Counted from the stretch's first letter, positions 1 through 9,585 are shown. The stretch: DNA of 64,000 nt from Acidobacteriaceae bacterium (GCA_019233755.1 JAFAMD010000066.1:1-64000), one strand, 5' to 3'. Numbers and translations: made by a program. The notes: generated by a model from the letters alone, not told the origin.

Positions 1-107
1 AGTGCAACTGAGATAGCCGCAAGTCGATTCTGGCTGAAAAACAATGGTGCGTCGAGTTATTCTATGGCACAGTACTAATATCTCGATCTTTACCTTCCTC
101 ATTCCAG

Positions 108-794
108 TCAGTTTTCAGCGTTCTGATTCTCGGACACACTCCTAGCGCCTGAGGCATGATGGCGATCAGAGAACGGAGGAAGCAGGGAATAGGTCCGAGA
201 AACTGCTACCCATGTCATCTGTCCTCTGGAGTCACGGGTGGTGTCAAACGCCTGCTTCCTTTGCAGCCTGACAAACCACAGGATTTTGAACCAAATTCCT
301 ATGGAGATCCTGATTCTATAAGGCTGTAAGGCAAACGAGCCCAAATTTCCGGTGATCTGCTCCGGACACGTAAAAGAATGTTGGCCGTATGGCGAGATAT
401 CAAAATCTCGTGGTTCGAAGAGCCACGCATCCCTTTCGCCTGAGAATGTTTGTTTAAGCTCTTGCTGTGTGGACAAGTGAGGCCACGAAGAGACGCAGCC
501 AATTCTTACGTCGTGTAACGTGATTGGCGATAAATTGGTGAGAAGGAAGAGGGGCTTATTCTGATCTGTGGTCGCTTCAAATTTGACCCAGGGAAGAAAG
601 TAGTAGACAACCGCAATCCACGAAATAACCAAAAGGTCTGTAAGGATAACAGAGATGGCCCTTTGGGTGCGTTTCGGCAGGGATGACCATTGGGCTCGGA
701 TCTGCAACAGTCCTTTTCGCGTGCGTTCGCTGCATTGCGGCCTCGTTGTTCCACTCGGCTTCTTCGCTTGTTTCTTGCGCCTCGGGTTTTTCAT
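108..794 (-). CDS. hypothetical single-pass membrane protein
   Basis: I do not recognise this protein. From the ATG at 794 it is 228 residues; an upstream in-frame TTG at 833 would add 13. The first 45 residues are very basic (KNPRRKKQAKKPSG). They are followed by one strong membrane segment (about residues 47-68, ISVILTDLLVISWIAVVYYF) and then a soluble domain of about 150 residues without a known motif. The basic-in rule suggests a cytoplasmic N-terminus and an exported C-terminal domain. No clear Shine-Dalgarno precedes either start. It is divergent from the ppk unit and isolated, so context gives no function. Confidence 0.5.
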   Translation of the reverse strand: MKNPRRKKQAKKPSGTTRPQCSERTRKGLLQIRAQWSSLPKRTQRAISVILTDLLVISWIAVVYYFLPWVKFEATTDQNKPLFLLTNLSPITLHDVRIGCVSSWPHLSTQQELKQTFSGERDAWLFEPRDFDISPYGQHSFTCPEQITGNLGSFALQPYRIRISIGIWFKILWFVRLQRKQAFDTTRDSRGQMTWVAVSRTYSLLPPFSDRHHASGARSVSENQNAEN

Positions 795-1028
795 GGAATC
801 TGTCGATTCGTGAGGCGATTTACGATTTGGCAAATTCTACGAACTCAAGGTTAATTTTTGCTGACAGTCCTTTTTCTCTGCAGGCTCCCTGTGGATTGCA
901 CGAGTTCGGTGAGACCCGCTGGACAAACGCGAACCCCACGTTTATCGAAACGTAACATTTGCTTGGCAGAATATCCACGAGCAGTCGCCTGCACGTCTGA
1001 TTTCTCGTGCGATCTAAGGAGGGTTATT
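795..1028. other. intergenic region between divergent genes
   Basis: This 234-base stretch separates the hypothetical membrane protein from the small ORF in front of ppk, so it should carry both promoters. I see no convincing Pho-box pair and no strong terminator hairpin. The only clear signal is the strong Shine-Dalgarno at 1015-1023 that belongs to the small ORF starting at 1029. Short open frames on both strands here have no recognisable product. Confidence 0.4.
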
Positions 1029-1205
1029 ATGGCGGCGACTTCAGGCGCCCTTCCAGTCACGCCCTGTATTCCCTTTTCTTCCCAAGAGATCGCCGGGCTC
1101 AGCGCGTGGGCATTCGAGCCCCACGTCGCAGTGGGGTGGTCCGGATCGACGTTACATCTACTGGGCACGACGCCACCAACTCTCGACAAATATTCGAATC
1201 ACTAA
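1029..1205 (+). CDS. small ORF (58 aa) leading into ppk
   Basis: The 59-codon frame starts at an ATG with an excellent ribosome-binding site: TAAGGAGGG at 1015-1023, six bases before the start. It ends with TAA two bases before the ppk ATG. The ppk start itself has no visible Shine-Dalgarno, so ribosomes finishing this frame may reinitiate on ppk (translational coupling). The peptide starts MAATSGALPVTPCIPFSS and has no recognisable domain, signal peptide or membrane segment. It could be a leader peptide, a true small protein, or chance. The position of its start and stop signals is the only evidence. Confidence 0.4.
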   Translation: MAATSGALPVTPCIPFSSQEIAGLSAWAFEPHVAVGWSGSTLHLLGTTPPTLDKYSNH

Positions 1206-1207
1206 CC

Positions 1208-3322
1208 ATGGCCGCAGCACAACCAGCAATGGTATCCATCGGTGACGAAGGCGCTCTCGATACCGAACTCAAACCGTCGGTATCAGAGATCTGGCTCGAT
1301 CGCGATCTAAGCTGGCTCGACTTCAATCGGCGAGTGCTTGCCGAAGCCCTCGACGATCGCACACCTCTTCTTGAATGTGCCAAATTTCTCGCTCTCTTTA
1401 CTGCCAATCTCGATGAATTCTTCATGAAGCGGATGGCGGCACTCCGCCGTTCGTTAATAGCGGATTCGGCCCAGCTGCGTCGGAACATCAACGACAGATT
1501 GCTTCCCATGCTTCATACACAGGCGGAATACTTCCGCCACCGGCTCGTTCCGGAATTGGCCCAACACGGCATTCACCTTCGGTACTGGGACGACCTGACG
1601 CAGGCGCAAAAGGATGAGGCCAACAGCCTCTTTGATCTCCAGGTCTCCGCGGCTGTCACTCCGCTAGTGATTCACGCTGCTGAAAACTTTCCCTTCCTGT
1701 CAAATCTTTCCACTTCCTTGGTGTTTTCGCTTGAAGATCCGGCAACTGCGGAACACATGTTTGGGCGTGTCAAAGTTCCGACAGGTCTCCTCCAATGGGT
1801 TCAGTTGCATTGTGATACCGCTCCTGGCCATTTTCTGTTTGTTCGTCTTCATGAGATTATCCGCGCCAACTTAGACAAACTTTACAGAGGTATGACTCTG
1901 GACAAAATCAGTCTTGTGCGTCTGACGCGCGATGCTGAGATAAACAGTTCTGATGAGCGGGAGCTTAGCCTCCGAGAACAGGTGAGACACGCGATCCGAA
2001 AGCGCCGCTTCCAGCCTGTGGTTCGTCTCGAGTTAGCCAAAGGTTGCGATCCTGCTGTCGAGGAATTGCTGCGCCAACATTTCCGCTTGCAGCCTGAAGA
2101 TGTCTATGAGGCCTCAGACGAGCTTGATTACACGAGTCTCTTCGAAATAGCTAGTTTGAATGTCAGTGGGCTTCGCGACACACCATGGATTCCGGTTATC
2201 CCTCCTGCGCTGCAGGACCGCCACCACGATATTTTCAGCGTGATACGGTCTGGCGATGTTATTGTCCACCATCCCTATGAGAGCTTTGACGCGAGTGTGG
2301 AGCACTTCATTGAGGCCGCCGCAAATGATTCGCAGACCGTCGCGCTAAAGATGACGGTTTATCGCGTCGGTGATGATACACCGTTCGTCAATTCACTCAT
2401 AAAAGCTGCCGAAGCCGGCAAACAAGTGGCTTGTGTAATAGAATTGCATGCTCGCTTTGATGAAGAACGTAATCTGCACTGGGCTGCTGAGCTGGAGAAA
2501 GCCGGTGCTCACGTTGATTTTGGCGTAAGAGGTCTGAAGATTCACGCAAAAACGGCCCTCGTCGTCAGGAAAGAGCCAGATGGCCTGCGCGCGTACGTCC
2601 ACATTGGTACTGGTAACTATCACGTTCGCACAGCGCGCCTTTATTCAGATATAGGCTTACTAACCTGCGATCCGAAGCTAACTTACGATGTGGTATGGCT
2701 GTTTCATTATTTGACCGGGCGTTCCGACAGTCCGCATTGCAACTCCCTGCTGGTCGCTCCAGCTACGATGCGCCCACGCTTCCTTGAACTCATCAGGCGA
2801 GAAATCGAAGCGAAACGTCTTGGCCGGCCGGCACGCATCATCGCAAAAATGAACCAGCTCGAAGATCCGGACATAATCGAAGCGCTCTGTGAAGCCTCAC
2901 GCACTGGCGTCTCTATCGATCTCATCGTGCGCGGCTTTTGTTGCTTGAAACCGGGAGTTCCAGGCTCCACCGACAACATCCGTGTACGCTCGATTATTGG
3001 TCGCTTCCTTGAGCACTCTCGAATCTTCTATTTTGGCGCGGGCGCCACAAATCCGCTGGATGGCGAATTCTATATCGGCTCGGCTGACTGGATGTTCCGT
3101 AATCTGTCAAGGCGCATTGAAGTGGCGACTCCGGTTGTCGCGACTTGTCTGAAGCAGCGCCTTTGGGAGATTCTCGACGTTTGCCTGCAGGATCGTCGGC
3201 AGGCTTGGACTCTGAGTAACGACGGTAACTATTCCCGCCTGGACGCCACAGATCCGGGTGCTGGTGATTCTCTCGGAAGCCATCGGGAATTGATGGAATT
3301 GGCGTCGCGTGAGCTTCAGTAG
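1208..3322 (+). CDS. ppk1: polyphosphate kinase 1
   Basis: Makes inorganic polyphosphate from ATP reversibly, through a phosphohistidine intermediate. From the ATG at 1208 it is 704 residues, the usual PPK1 length of about 690-720. The N-terminal PPK1 motif RDLSWLDFNRRV lies near residue 33, followed by ANLDEFFMKRM. The phospho-accepting histidine is in GLKIHAKTALVV (about H446), with the second catalytic histidine in EHSRIFYFGAG (about H603). The family end motif SADWMFRNLSRRIEV is present. The open frame extends upstream to 1007, but conservation begins after 1208. The start lies two bases after a small ORF and has no own Shine-Dalgarno. No exopolyphosphatase or pho regulator is adjacent. 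Confidence 0.97.
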   Translation: MAAAQPAMVSIGDEGALDTELKPSVSEIWLDRDLSWLDFNRRVLAEALDDRTPLLECAKFLALFTANLDEFFMKRMAALRRSLIADSAQLRRNINDRLLPMLHTQAEYFRHRLVPELAQHGIHLRYWDDLTQAQKDEANSLFDLQVSAAVTPLVIHAAENFPFLSNLSTSLVFSLEDPATAEHMFGRVKVPTGLLQWVQLHCDTAPGHFLFVRLHEIIRANLDKLYRGMTLDKISLVRLTRDAEINSSDERELSLREQVRHAIRKRRFQPVVRLELAKGCDPAVEELLRQHFRLQPEDVYEASDELDYTSLFEIASLNVSGLRDTPWIPVIPPALQDRHHDIFSVIRSGDVIVHHPYESFDASVEHFIEAAANDSQTVALKMTVYRVGDDTPFVNSLIKAAEAGKQVACVIELHARFDEERNLHWAAELEKAGAHVDFGVRGLKIHAKTALVVRKEPDGLRAYVHIGTGNYHVRTARLYSDIGLLTCDPKLTYDVVWLFHYLTGRSDSPHCNSLLVAPATMRPRFLELIRREIEAKRLGRPARIIAKMNQLEDPDIIEALCEASRTGVSIDLIVRGFCCLKPGVPGSTDNIRVRSIIGRFLEHSRIFYFGAGATNPLDGEFYIGSADWMFRNLSRRIEVATPVVATCLKQRLWEILDVCLQDRRQAWTLSNDGNYSRLDATDPGAGDSLGSHRELMELASRELQ

Positions 3323-3389
3323 ATCTGGAATTCGATAAGAATCACGCTCGGCACGCCGAACTGAAAGCGTTGGTTTGAAGCAACGATTG

Positions 3390-5720
3390 TCAGCAGATCC
3401 CCTTGCAGCAAGACACATAGTAGCGGCCATCGATGTGGTCCACCCCGTGCGTGTCGTGTTCGAATCCCGGAAACCGCTGGTCCCACGTCTCGAGCGCTCG
3501 CAAATAGGTCAGATGCGGCCCGTCCAGTGGGCCGGCACTCTCTCCAGGCATCAGGAGTGGAATCCCGGGAGGGTAGGGAACTACTCCCGTCGCCACGACG
3601 CGCTCATCCATGCGTTCAAGCGGCAGCAATTCCACTTCATCTTGAATCAGTCGTTGATAAGCCGCGGCTGGCGTGGTTCGAACCGCTGGAAGTTCTGATA
3701 CCGCTCTCGCTTGCCATTCCATTTGCTGCGACTGCCGGATTTGCTCGTGCATTTCCAGGGCGAGATCCCGCAGCCCAAGCTTGCCGTAGCGTTTCGGCCA
3801 TTGAGCGACCAGGGCTGGGATTGCTTGCTCCAGTGGCACGTTTGCGCAAAAATCCCGCCTGAAATCGAGTAAAGCATTTACCAAAGTGCCCCATTTGCCC
3901 TTGGTGATTCCAATCGTGAACAGGAACAGAATCGTATAGTCGGTGGTCTTCTCGACCTGAATCCCCTCTGCATCCAGATAGGCAGTGACCACCTGTGCCG
4001 GAATGCCCCATTCCTCGAGACCGCCATTCAGCGTTATGCCTGGAGTCACTACGGAGACCTTGATTGGATCGAGCATCGCGTAGTCTTCGGCGAGTCCGGA
4101 AAATCCATGCCAGCTATCGCCGGGGTGGAGCACCCACGCGTCCGGCTCTGTTACCAGCAGTTCTTCCGGCGCATGCTCAAAGGGAATGAAGGTCCCGGAC
4201 TTGCCATCTTTCACTTGGTCGGCATTCCAAGTTTGGAAGAACCACTCGGAACGATCGCCAAGCTGCTTCCGAATGCGTCCCATCATCTGACGAAATCCCA
4301 CCGCTTCCTGAATGGCTTCCGTCGTCAGTGCGATGCCGCTCGAACCGTCCATCATGGCAGTAGTTATGTCATTGGAAGCAATGATCGGGTAGAGCGGCGA
4401 CGTGGAACTGTGCATCATGAAGGCCTCGTTTAGGCGCGCATGTTCAATTGGATTGCGGCCTTCTCGCACGTGCAGGAAAGATGCCTGCGAGAGTGCGGCC
4501 AGCACCTTGTGAGTCGAGTGTGTAGCGAACACCGTGGGGCCGGTGTAAGTGGAGGCATCTCCGCTCATTCCATATCGTTCACGGTACAGCGGATTAAAAC
4601 GGGCGTAAGCGTACCACGCTTCGTCAAAGTGAATCCGATCCACCACCGAATCCAACATTTCTATAATGTGTTTCGCTTTCGAGCACAGGCCGTCATAAGT
4701 GGAATTCGTGATAACACAATGGACGGGTTTTGGGTTTGACGCGCTTGTTGTCAATGGATTACCGTTCACTGATGACTCAACTGCCTCTCTCGCAAGCCGT
4801 CCCGGCGGAATGGGTCCTATGATGCCGTAGCAGTTCCGCGAGGGAATCAGGTACACAGGAATTCCACCGGACATCGTCAGCCCGTGTTCGATTGATTTGT
4901 GGCAGTTTCGATCGCAAAGTACAATCTGGTCCCGCGCTACTGAAGCCGTCAGAATGATGCGATTGGAGGTCGAACTGCCGTTTGTTATGCAGTATGTTCT
5001 GTGGGCGCCGAATACGCGGGCAGCGTATTTCTCACCCTCTCCTATGGGCCCCGTATGGTCAAGTAGTGATCCGAGTTCAGCAACGCTTATGGAGAGGTCC
5101 GATCGTAAAAGATTCTCGCCGAAATAGTCGTAGAAGGCTCTTCCCGGCGGCGACTTCAGGAAAGCGATTCCGCCGCTGTGGCCCGGCGTGTGCCAGGAAT
5201 ATTCAGAAATGCCTGCAAACTTAAACAAAGCGGAGGCCATCGGGCCGAGTATATGTTCTCGGTAGCGATCGATGGCCGCCACAATTCGCCCCGCGATAAA
5301 GGATGCCGTATCCTCCAACGTCCAAATGAACTCGTCGGCCATCTGCATGACATCGAGAGGTATGGTACTCGCTTCGTCACGCTCCGCCATGAGGAATACC
5401 GGGATACGCGGAAAGCGGGAGCGTACTCGCTTCAGCAGTGATATTGCTTTTGAATGGGTGCCCGCATCGTCCGCCGCATAACTCCAATCGATAATCACCG
5501 CGTTCAGTCCCGCGTCTGAGACCACAATTGCCTCTCCGTCCTCCGGAGAAATGGCCGTGACAACCTCGATATGCCGGGCCTGCAGCTCCCCTACCAGCGC
5601 GCGGGAAGCTCTTCCCCACGAAGTTGGGTCGTTCAATTCATCATCAACGATCAGCGCCTTCCATTGAAAGGCTCGATTGCTTTTTTCTATCACTGAGCTC
5701 TCGTTAGGGGCAGGTTGCAA
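3390..5720 (-). CDS. Orn/Lys/Arg decarboxylase, acid-inducible (AdiA/CadA) type
   Basis: A PLP-dependent basic amino-acid decarboxylase of the large fold-type I group, 776 residues, close to biodegradative arginine decarboxylase. The N-terminal wing domain (about 20-150) resembles a response-regulator receiver fold (KALIVDDELND). The PLP domain begins around ISEYSWHTPGHSGG (175-184). The Schiff-base lysine is K405 in FATHSTHKVLAAL, and FDEAWYAYARF supplies the cofactor aspartate. The C-terminal domain ends in an unusual cysteine-rich tail (YYVSCCKGIC). Such enzymes consume protons in acid resistance. No amino-acid antiporter gene is next to it, so the substrate (arginine most likely, lysine or ornithine possible) is inferred. 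It converges with ppk, 67 bases apart. Confidence 0.9.
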   Translation of the reverse strand: MQPAPNESSVIEKSNRAFQWKALIVDDELNDPTSWGRASRALVGELQARHIEVVTAISPEDGEAIVVSDAGLNAVIIDWSYAADDAGTHSKAISLLKRVRSRFPRIPVFLMAERDEASTIPLDVMQMADEFIWTLEDTASFIAGRIVAAIDRYREHILGPMASALFKFAGISEYSWHTPGHSGGIAFLKSPPGRAFYDYFGENLLRSDLSISVAELGSLLDHTGPIGEGEKYAARVFGAHRTYCITNGSSTSNRIILTASVARDQIVLCDRNCHKSIEHGLTMSGGIPVYLIPSRNCYGIIGPIPPGRLAREAVESSVNGNPLTTSASNPKPVHCVITNSTYDGLCSKAKHIIEMLDSVVDRIHFDEAWYAYARFNPLYRERYGMSGDASTYTGPTVFATHSTHKVLAALSQASFLHVREGRNPIEHARLNEAFMMHSSTSPLYPIIASNDITTAMMDGSSGIALTTEAIQEAVGFRQMMGRIRKQLGDRSEWFFQTWNADQVKDGKSGTFIPFEHAPEELLVTEPDAWVLHPGDSWHGFSGLAEDYAMLDPIKVSVVTPGITLNGGLEEWGIPAQVVTAYLDAEGIQVEKTTDYTILFLFTIGITKGKWGTLVNALLDFRRDFCANVPLEQAIPALVAQWPKRYGKLGLRDLALEMHEQIRQSQQMEWQARAVSELPAVRTTPAAAYQRLIQDEVELLPLERMDERVVATGVVPYPPGIPLLMPGESAGPLDGPHLTYLRALETWDQRFPGFEHDTHGVDHIDGRYYVSCCKGIC

Positions 5721-5846
5721 CCCTAGTGAGAGTATGTCTGAAAACGAGCGGAAAAGTGAACGCTACGTATCCTCTTCAATGGACTCCGCGTGGGTTGGTG
5801 GACTGAATCTGGGAACCCGAACGAGGCCTTCGTCGTATTCAGCTAT

Positions 5847-7034
5847 ATGCGAGCAGCCCGGTATAACCTGGCGTGTCTCACATTAGTTTTGAGCGGCGCG
5901 GGCAGGGCACCTGCAGCTATTCTTTACGAGGACTTTGCCTCTATCGGAGGACTCAGCCTCGTTGGCGATGCCGCGGTCTCGGGCAAAGTCTTACGCCTTA
6001 CACCGGCCAAGAGAGATCGATCGGGAGCTGTATGGCTCGTCGAAAAGCAGCCTGTAGCATCGGGCTTTGAAACCACATTTCAATTCCAATTGACACATCA
6101 AGGCGGGCTCGGACACGGCGCAGACGGCTTCGCTTTCGTATTACAGAATTCGGGTCCGGAGGCTCTTGGTGGACGCGGGTCGGCTGGCGGCTTTGCCGTT
6201 TCCGATCCAGACTACCATCACAGAGAAAAGGCCATCCCATGGAGCGTTGCCATTTTCTTCGACACATATCGGAATGAGGAGGAGGGAGATCCTTCGGCCA
6301 ACTACATCGCGTTTTGTACATACGGCAAACCCAGCGAATTGCGCTGGCCGGCGCCACGCCTGGCGTTTACGCAGAATTTGTCAATTCGGTTGAAAGACAG
6401 GAACGTGCACACCGCGCGCATACTGTTTCAGCCGCCGGTTCTGTCAACCTTCTTAGATGACTCTCCGGTACCGGTCCTGGAATCGGTTGTGGATCTTTCG
6501 ATCGTGATGGATCAGCAGGGCGAAGCTTGGGTCGGCTTCACCGCCTCGACCGGCGGTGGGTACGAGAATCACGACATTCTCAACTGGTCTTTCACGGGGA
6601 CGGACATTTCCTCCAGCTTGTCCCTCGTTTCTTCTCATATCACGTTTATGATGTCGGCCTGTCTGCCGGATCGAAAGCTGTGTACGCCTGAGACCACGAT
6701 TGTCGAGCACCGCGATGCGGGCTACCACGTCATTCTGCCTGGCAATATCGAATGGGGCGCCAGTATTCCTAGCCCCAAAGGGCGCACAGTCGTCGTAACC
6801 AACGCTCACGGCATCGTTTGTTGGGACTTCCAGGCGCGAGGCTCAGATGGATGCAGCGGGCCTTCCGGCAACGGTACACCCGCCGGCGCAGGGTTCCTTG
6901 ATCCTGACGCTCCGGCCGGAGCTCTGATTGTGAGGGCCCGTGAAGGGCATACCTGGTTTTCGGTGAATGGGCGTAGCGGCGCTGGTTTTAAGAACAATGA
7001 AGGCTTTTACGAATTTGATTTGGACCTCAGATAG
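5847..7034 (+). CDS. secreted protein with L-type (legume-like) lectin domain and LecA-like C-terminal domain
   Basis: Probably an exported carbohydrate-binding protein of about 395 residues. A signal peptide follows the ATG at 5847 (NLACLTLVLSGAGRAPAA); an upstream TTG/ATG could lengthen it. Residues about 26-260 carry L-type lectin hallmarks: HGADGFAFVLQN, VAIFFDTYRNEEEG (metal-binding aspartate and asparagine region) and AWVGFTASTGGGYENHDIL with following NWSF. After a linker containing two cysteines, the last 110 residues look like a galactose-binding PA-I (LecA) type domain: WDFQARGSDGCSGPSG, DPDAPAGALIVRA and WFSVNGRSGAGFKNNEG. The combination is unusual. The glycosidase that follows on the same strand suggests a role in polysaccharide use. 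Sugar specificity is not known. Confidence 0.72.
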   Translation: MRAARYNLACLTLVLSGAGRAPAAILYEDFASIGGLSLVGDAAVSGKVLRLTPAKRDRSGAVWLVEKQPVASGFETTFQFQLTHQGGLGHGADGFAFVLQNSGPEALGGRGSAGGFAVSDPDYHHREKAIPWSVAIFFDTYRNEEEGDPSANYIAFCTYGKPSELRWPAPRLAFTQNLSIRLKDRNVHTARILFQPPVLSTFLDDSPVPVLESVVDLSIVMDQQGEAWVGFTASTGGGYENHDILNWSFTGTDISSSLSLVSSHITFMMSACLPDRKLCTPETTIVEHRDAGYHVILPGNIEWGASIPSPKGRTVVVTNAHGIVCWDFQARGSDGCSGPSGNGTPAGAGFLDPDAPAGALIVRAREGHTWFSVNGRSGAGFKNNEGFYEFDLDLR

Positions 7035-7133
7035 CGTTTCGCCAACTCCAATACGGGACGACTATCGAACGCCTCCGTTTAATTACGGGCGTTCAGGCCG
7101 CGAGGCCGTCGCTCGAGGGGTAAACTGTCGACC

Positions 7134-8999
7134 GTGGACCTCTCGTTTTTCATCGACACCATTACTGAAGGTGGGAGCTCGACTAAAACGGCGCGGCGAG
7201 CATTCTTAAAAGCTCTTGCCGCGTATTCTGGACTGTTTTCAAAGAACTGCACCGCCTTTTCCCATCCCATTGAGGTCTCGGAACGGCCTGATGGATTTCT
7301 GCTGAGCAGCCCTGCCTATTCGATTCGCTATCGGGCCACACCGATCCCGGCCTTCGAGATTTACCAGGAAGGATTGAACGTCTTCCGGCTACCCTTAGTG
7401 TCCGGCCTCGGCGCTCTGAATACGGACGAGCGTCTCACCGCCGTGAAACCTGGGCCGCTCAAGGTGTTTGCTGCGGACCGGTATGCAATCGAAATCACCG
7501 CTAATAGTTCACTCTGGCAGGAGCGGCTCTTTCGCTGGATTTTTCTTCCGGACCACATTGAATTTCAACACCAGGCGCAAGGCTCTGCGCGGCTGGGCCG
7601 CTGCTATTTCCTGTCCAACGGGGTATCGGCCCCGTGGGACGATGGCACAAGCCCGGGCGTCGATGCGAACACGACGATCTTCGCGTCCGAATACTTTTCA
7701 CCCGCTGTCAACCTGGCAGACGAGTACTATTTCAAAATCGCCCAGCCTCAGTCTGTAGGCATCTTGCCTGTAAATACGGGGAGCGGCTATCGCCCCGCTG
7801 AATGGACGGGTGATTTTGCACCGCCTCCGCTGCTTTTAAGCTTCCGAAAAGGCAGTGCATGGGCCAGCATAGGGATCGGTGCGCGGCCCGGTTCGTACCT
7901 CTTCAACTCGCTCGAGTACACCGGTTCCCGTTACGCGGGTGCGTCTTTTTATGTGGATTACTTGGGCTATTGCAGTGCCGCCGACGGCTTTTCCTCACCT
8001 ACCTTAGCGATTCACTTCGGCTACGACGAGTATGAGACCCTCAAACGCTTTGTGGATTGGCTTGATTCGAGCGGCTTCTCTACCGGCCGAAAGTCCACCG
8101 GCGCGGCTTGGCATCGTCGACCTATTTTCTGCGGCTGGGGCGAACAGGAAAACCAGAAACGTCGTTATCCAGGTGCCGTGCGAGACTTCTGCACCCAGGA
8201 GAACTACGAAAGTTGGATAAGAGCTCTGAATTCGCGCGCCCTTCCCGTCGGCACTGTTGTCATAGACGACAAATGGCAAAGCCATTACGGCACCTTCGAA
8301 GTGGACGAAAAGAAATGGCCGGATATGAAAGGATTCATAACCCGGCAACACGCCGCGGATCGGCGCGTGCTTCTTTGGGTTCCGGCTTATCACATCGAGG
8401 GTCTGGAAAAATCTATGTGCGTCCTCGAAAACGGGCGAGCCATCGCAGCAGATGTGACCAATGCCCGCTATCAAGAAATGCTCCGCGGCAGGATTGAATT
8501 CCTGGTTCGCGATCTCGGCGTGGATGGTTTCAAGGAAGACTGGGTCAGAGGTGTCACGGTCAAGCCGGATGCTCAATTGACTGAGCCGGTGATCGGCCTC
8601 GAATTCGAGAGGCGTTTTCAGTCCATCCTTTATGATGAGGCGCATCGTTGGAAACCAGATGCGATGATTGAAACGCAGACACCGAATCCCCTCTTTCGTG
8701 AATCCTCGGACGTTCTGCGCTTGAACGACATTTGGTACGGCGCGCGCGATGTGACCGCGACTATGCGCCGACGTGCGCGCATCGCTCACATCGCCGGCTG
8801 GCCCTTGGTGGATTGTGATGACGCTTCCTCGACCGATCTCGAAGAATGGTGGAACTACATGCAAGCCCAGCCCTCGATTGGGATCCCTTCGCTGTATGTA
8901 GTGAGCCGGATGCAGACGACCTTCGAAACCATTCCGGAGCGTTACTGGGCCTACTTGGCGACGTTATGGAGGAATTACCTCCAGGGCCTGACCCCTTAA
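7134..8999 (+). CDS. Tat-exported TIM-barrel glycoside hydrolase (GH31/GH36-like)
   Basis: Predicted extracytoplasmic glycosidase of 621 residues from a GTG start. The N-terminus has a twin-arginine-like motif (TARRAFLKALAAYSG), implying export of a folded enzyme. A beta-rich N-terminal half (to about residue 300) is followed by the catalytic barrel. VVIDDKWQSHYGTFE resembles the DDGWQ strand of clan GH-D and GH31 alpha-glycosidases. KWPDMKGFI and RRVLLWVPAYHIEG follow, and VDGFKEDWVRG offers a likely nucleophile aspartate. The closing part, GWPLVDCDDASSTDLEEWWNY, also suits this group. I infer an alpha-galactosidase or alpha-glucosidase-like activity, but family and substrate are uncertain. 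It is 100 bases behind the lectin gene and may be co-transcribed. Confidence 0.72.
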   Translation: MDLSFFIDTITEGGSSTKTARRAFLKALAAYSGLFSKNCTAFSHPIEVSERPDGFLLSSPAYSIRYRATPIPAFEIYQEGLNVFRLPLVSGLGALNTDERLTAVKPGPLKVFAADRYAIEITANSSLWQERLFRWIFLPDHIEFQHQAQGSARLGRCYFLSNGVSAPWDDGTSPGVDANTTIFASEYFSPAVNLADEYYFKIAQPQSVGILPVNTGSGYRPAEWTGDFAPPPLLLSFRKGSAWASIGIGARPGSYLFNSLEYTGSRYAGASFYVDYLGYCSAADGFSSPTLAIHFGYDEYETLKRFVDWLDSSGFSTGRKSTGAAWHRRPIFCGWGEQENQKRRYPGAVRDFCTQENYESWIRALNSRALPVGTVVIDDKWQSHYGTFEVDEKKWPDMKGFITRQHAADRRVLLWVPAYHIEGLEKSMCVLENGRAIAADVTNARYQEMLRGRIEFLVRDLGVDGFKEDWVRGVTVKPDAQLTEPVIGLEFERRFQSILYDEAHRWKPDAMIETQTPNPLFRESSDVLRLNDIWYGARDVTATMRRRARIAHIAGWPLVDCDDASSTDLEEWWNYMQAQPSIGIPSLYVVSRMQTTFETIPERYWAYLATLWRNYLQGLTP

Positions 9000-9186
9000 T
9001 TTTGTCGCGATGAGCGCAAGCGGCTTGGAGGCATTCGAGCACCGAAAAGAAAGAACAACCTGTCGCTGTTCCAGAAGAAGTTGAAGAGCTGAGCACTTGT
9101 TCCGTAAGCGTCCGGTGTTGACCGTGTGGATTTGCGCGGTATTCTGCGCGGACTGTATTTGCCTTGGCTGACAATAATATTTAGAG

Positions 9187-9585
9187 ATGGGCGAGGAAGA
9201 ACATGCATACATGCGCAGCATGCTCCGGCTATCGCGCATGCAAAAGTTCCATCAGTTCTACTTATATCGTGGCATCGCAGCTCTATCACTCCTGATATTT
9301 GCTGGGGTAATCCTCGCTCTTCAGTTGGATAGACACGGTTGGGGTAGAAGTGCGAATGCCCTAGTCTCAGCCGTATTGATCAGCTGCTGCCTCCTGGCCC
9401 CCATCTTGTTCCTTGTAAATCTCGTGATCCTGTACAGGTGGCGTTGCCCGCGCTGCGGGATGGAGACAATGAGCTGGGTCACTAAAGAAGCGGAATGCTT
9501 CAAGTGCGGCCTGCCATTCAGAGCAGAGAATACGTTACGCAGCAATGAGAACACCGGAAGTGAATCAGTACGTAGTTCGTCCTGA
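9187..9585 (+). CDS. small membrane protein with C-terminal zinc ribbon
   Basis: 132 residues from the ATG at 9187; a short acidic N-terminus (GEEEHAYMRSM) starts it. Two membrane segments (about residues 28-46, IAALSLLIFAGVILALQLD, and 58-82, VSAVLISCCLLAPILFLVNLVIL) precede a four-cysteine zinc ribbon, CPRCG near residue 88 and CFKCG near 104. This architecture is common in uncharacterised bacterial membrane proteins and no function can be assigned. It follows the glycosidase by 187 bases, so it may have its own promoter. Confidence 0.55.
   Translation: MGEEEHAYMRSMLRLSRMQKFHQFYLYRGIAALSLLIFAGVILALQLDRHGWGRSANALVSAVLISCCLLAPILFLVNLVILYRWRCPRCGMETMSWVTKEAECFKCGLPFRAENTLRSNENTGSESVRSSS

Noticed and set aside
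851..1189. 112-codon minus-strand frame upstream of ppk
   Set aside because: No domain, no ribosome-binding site of note, and it conflicts with the plus-strand small ORF that has a strong one.
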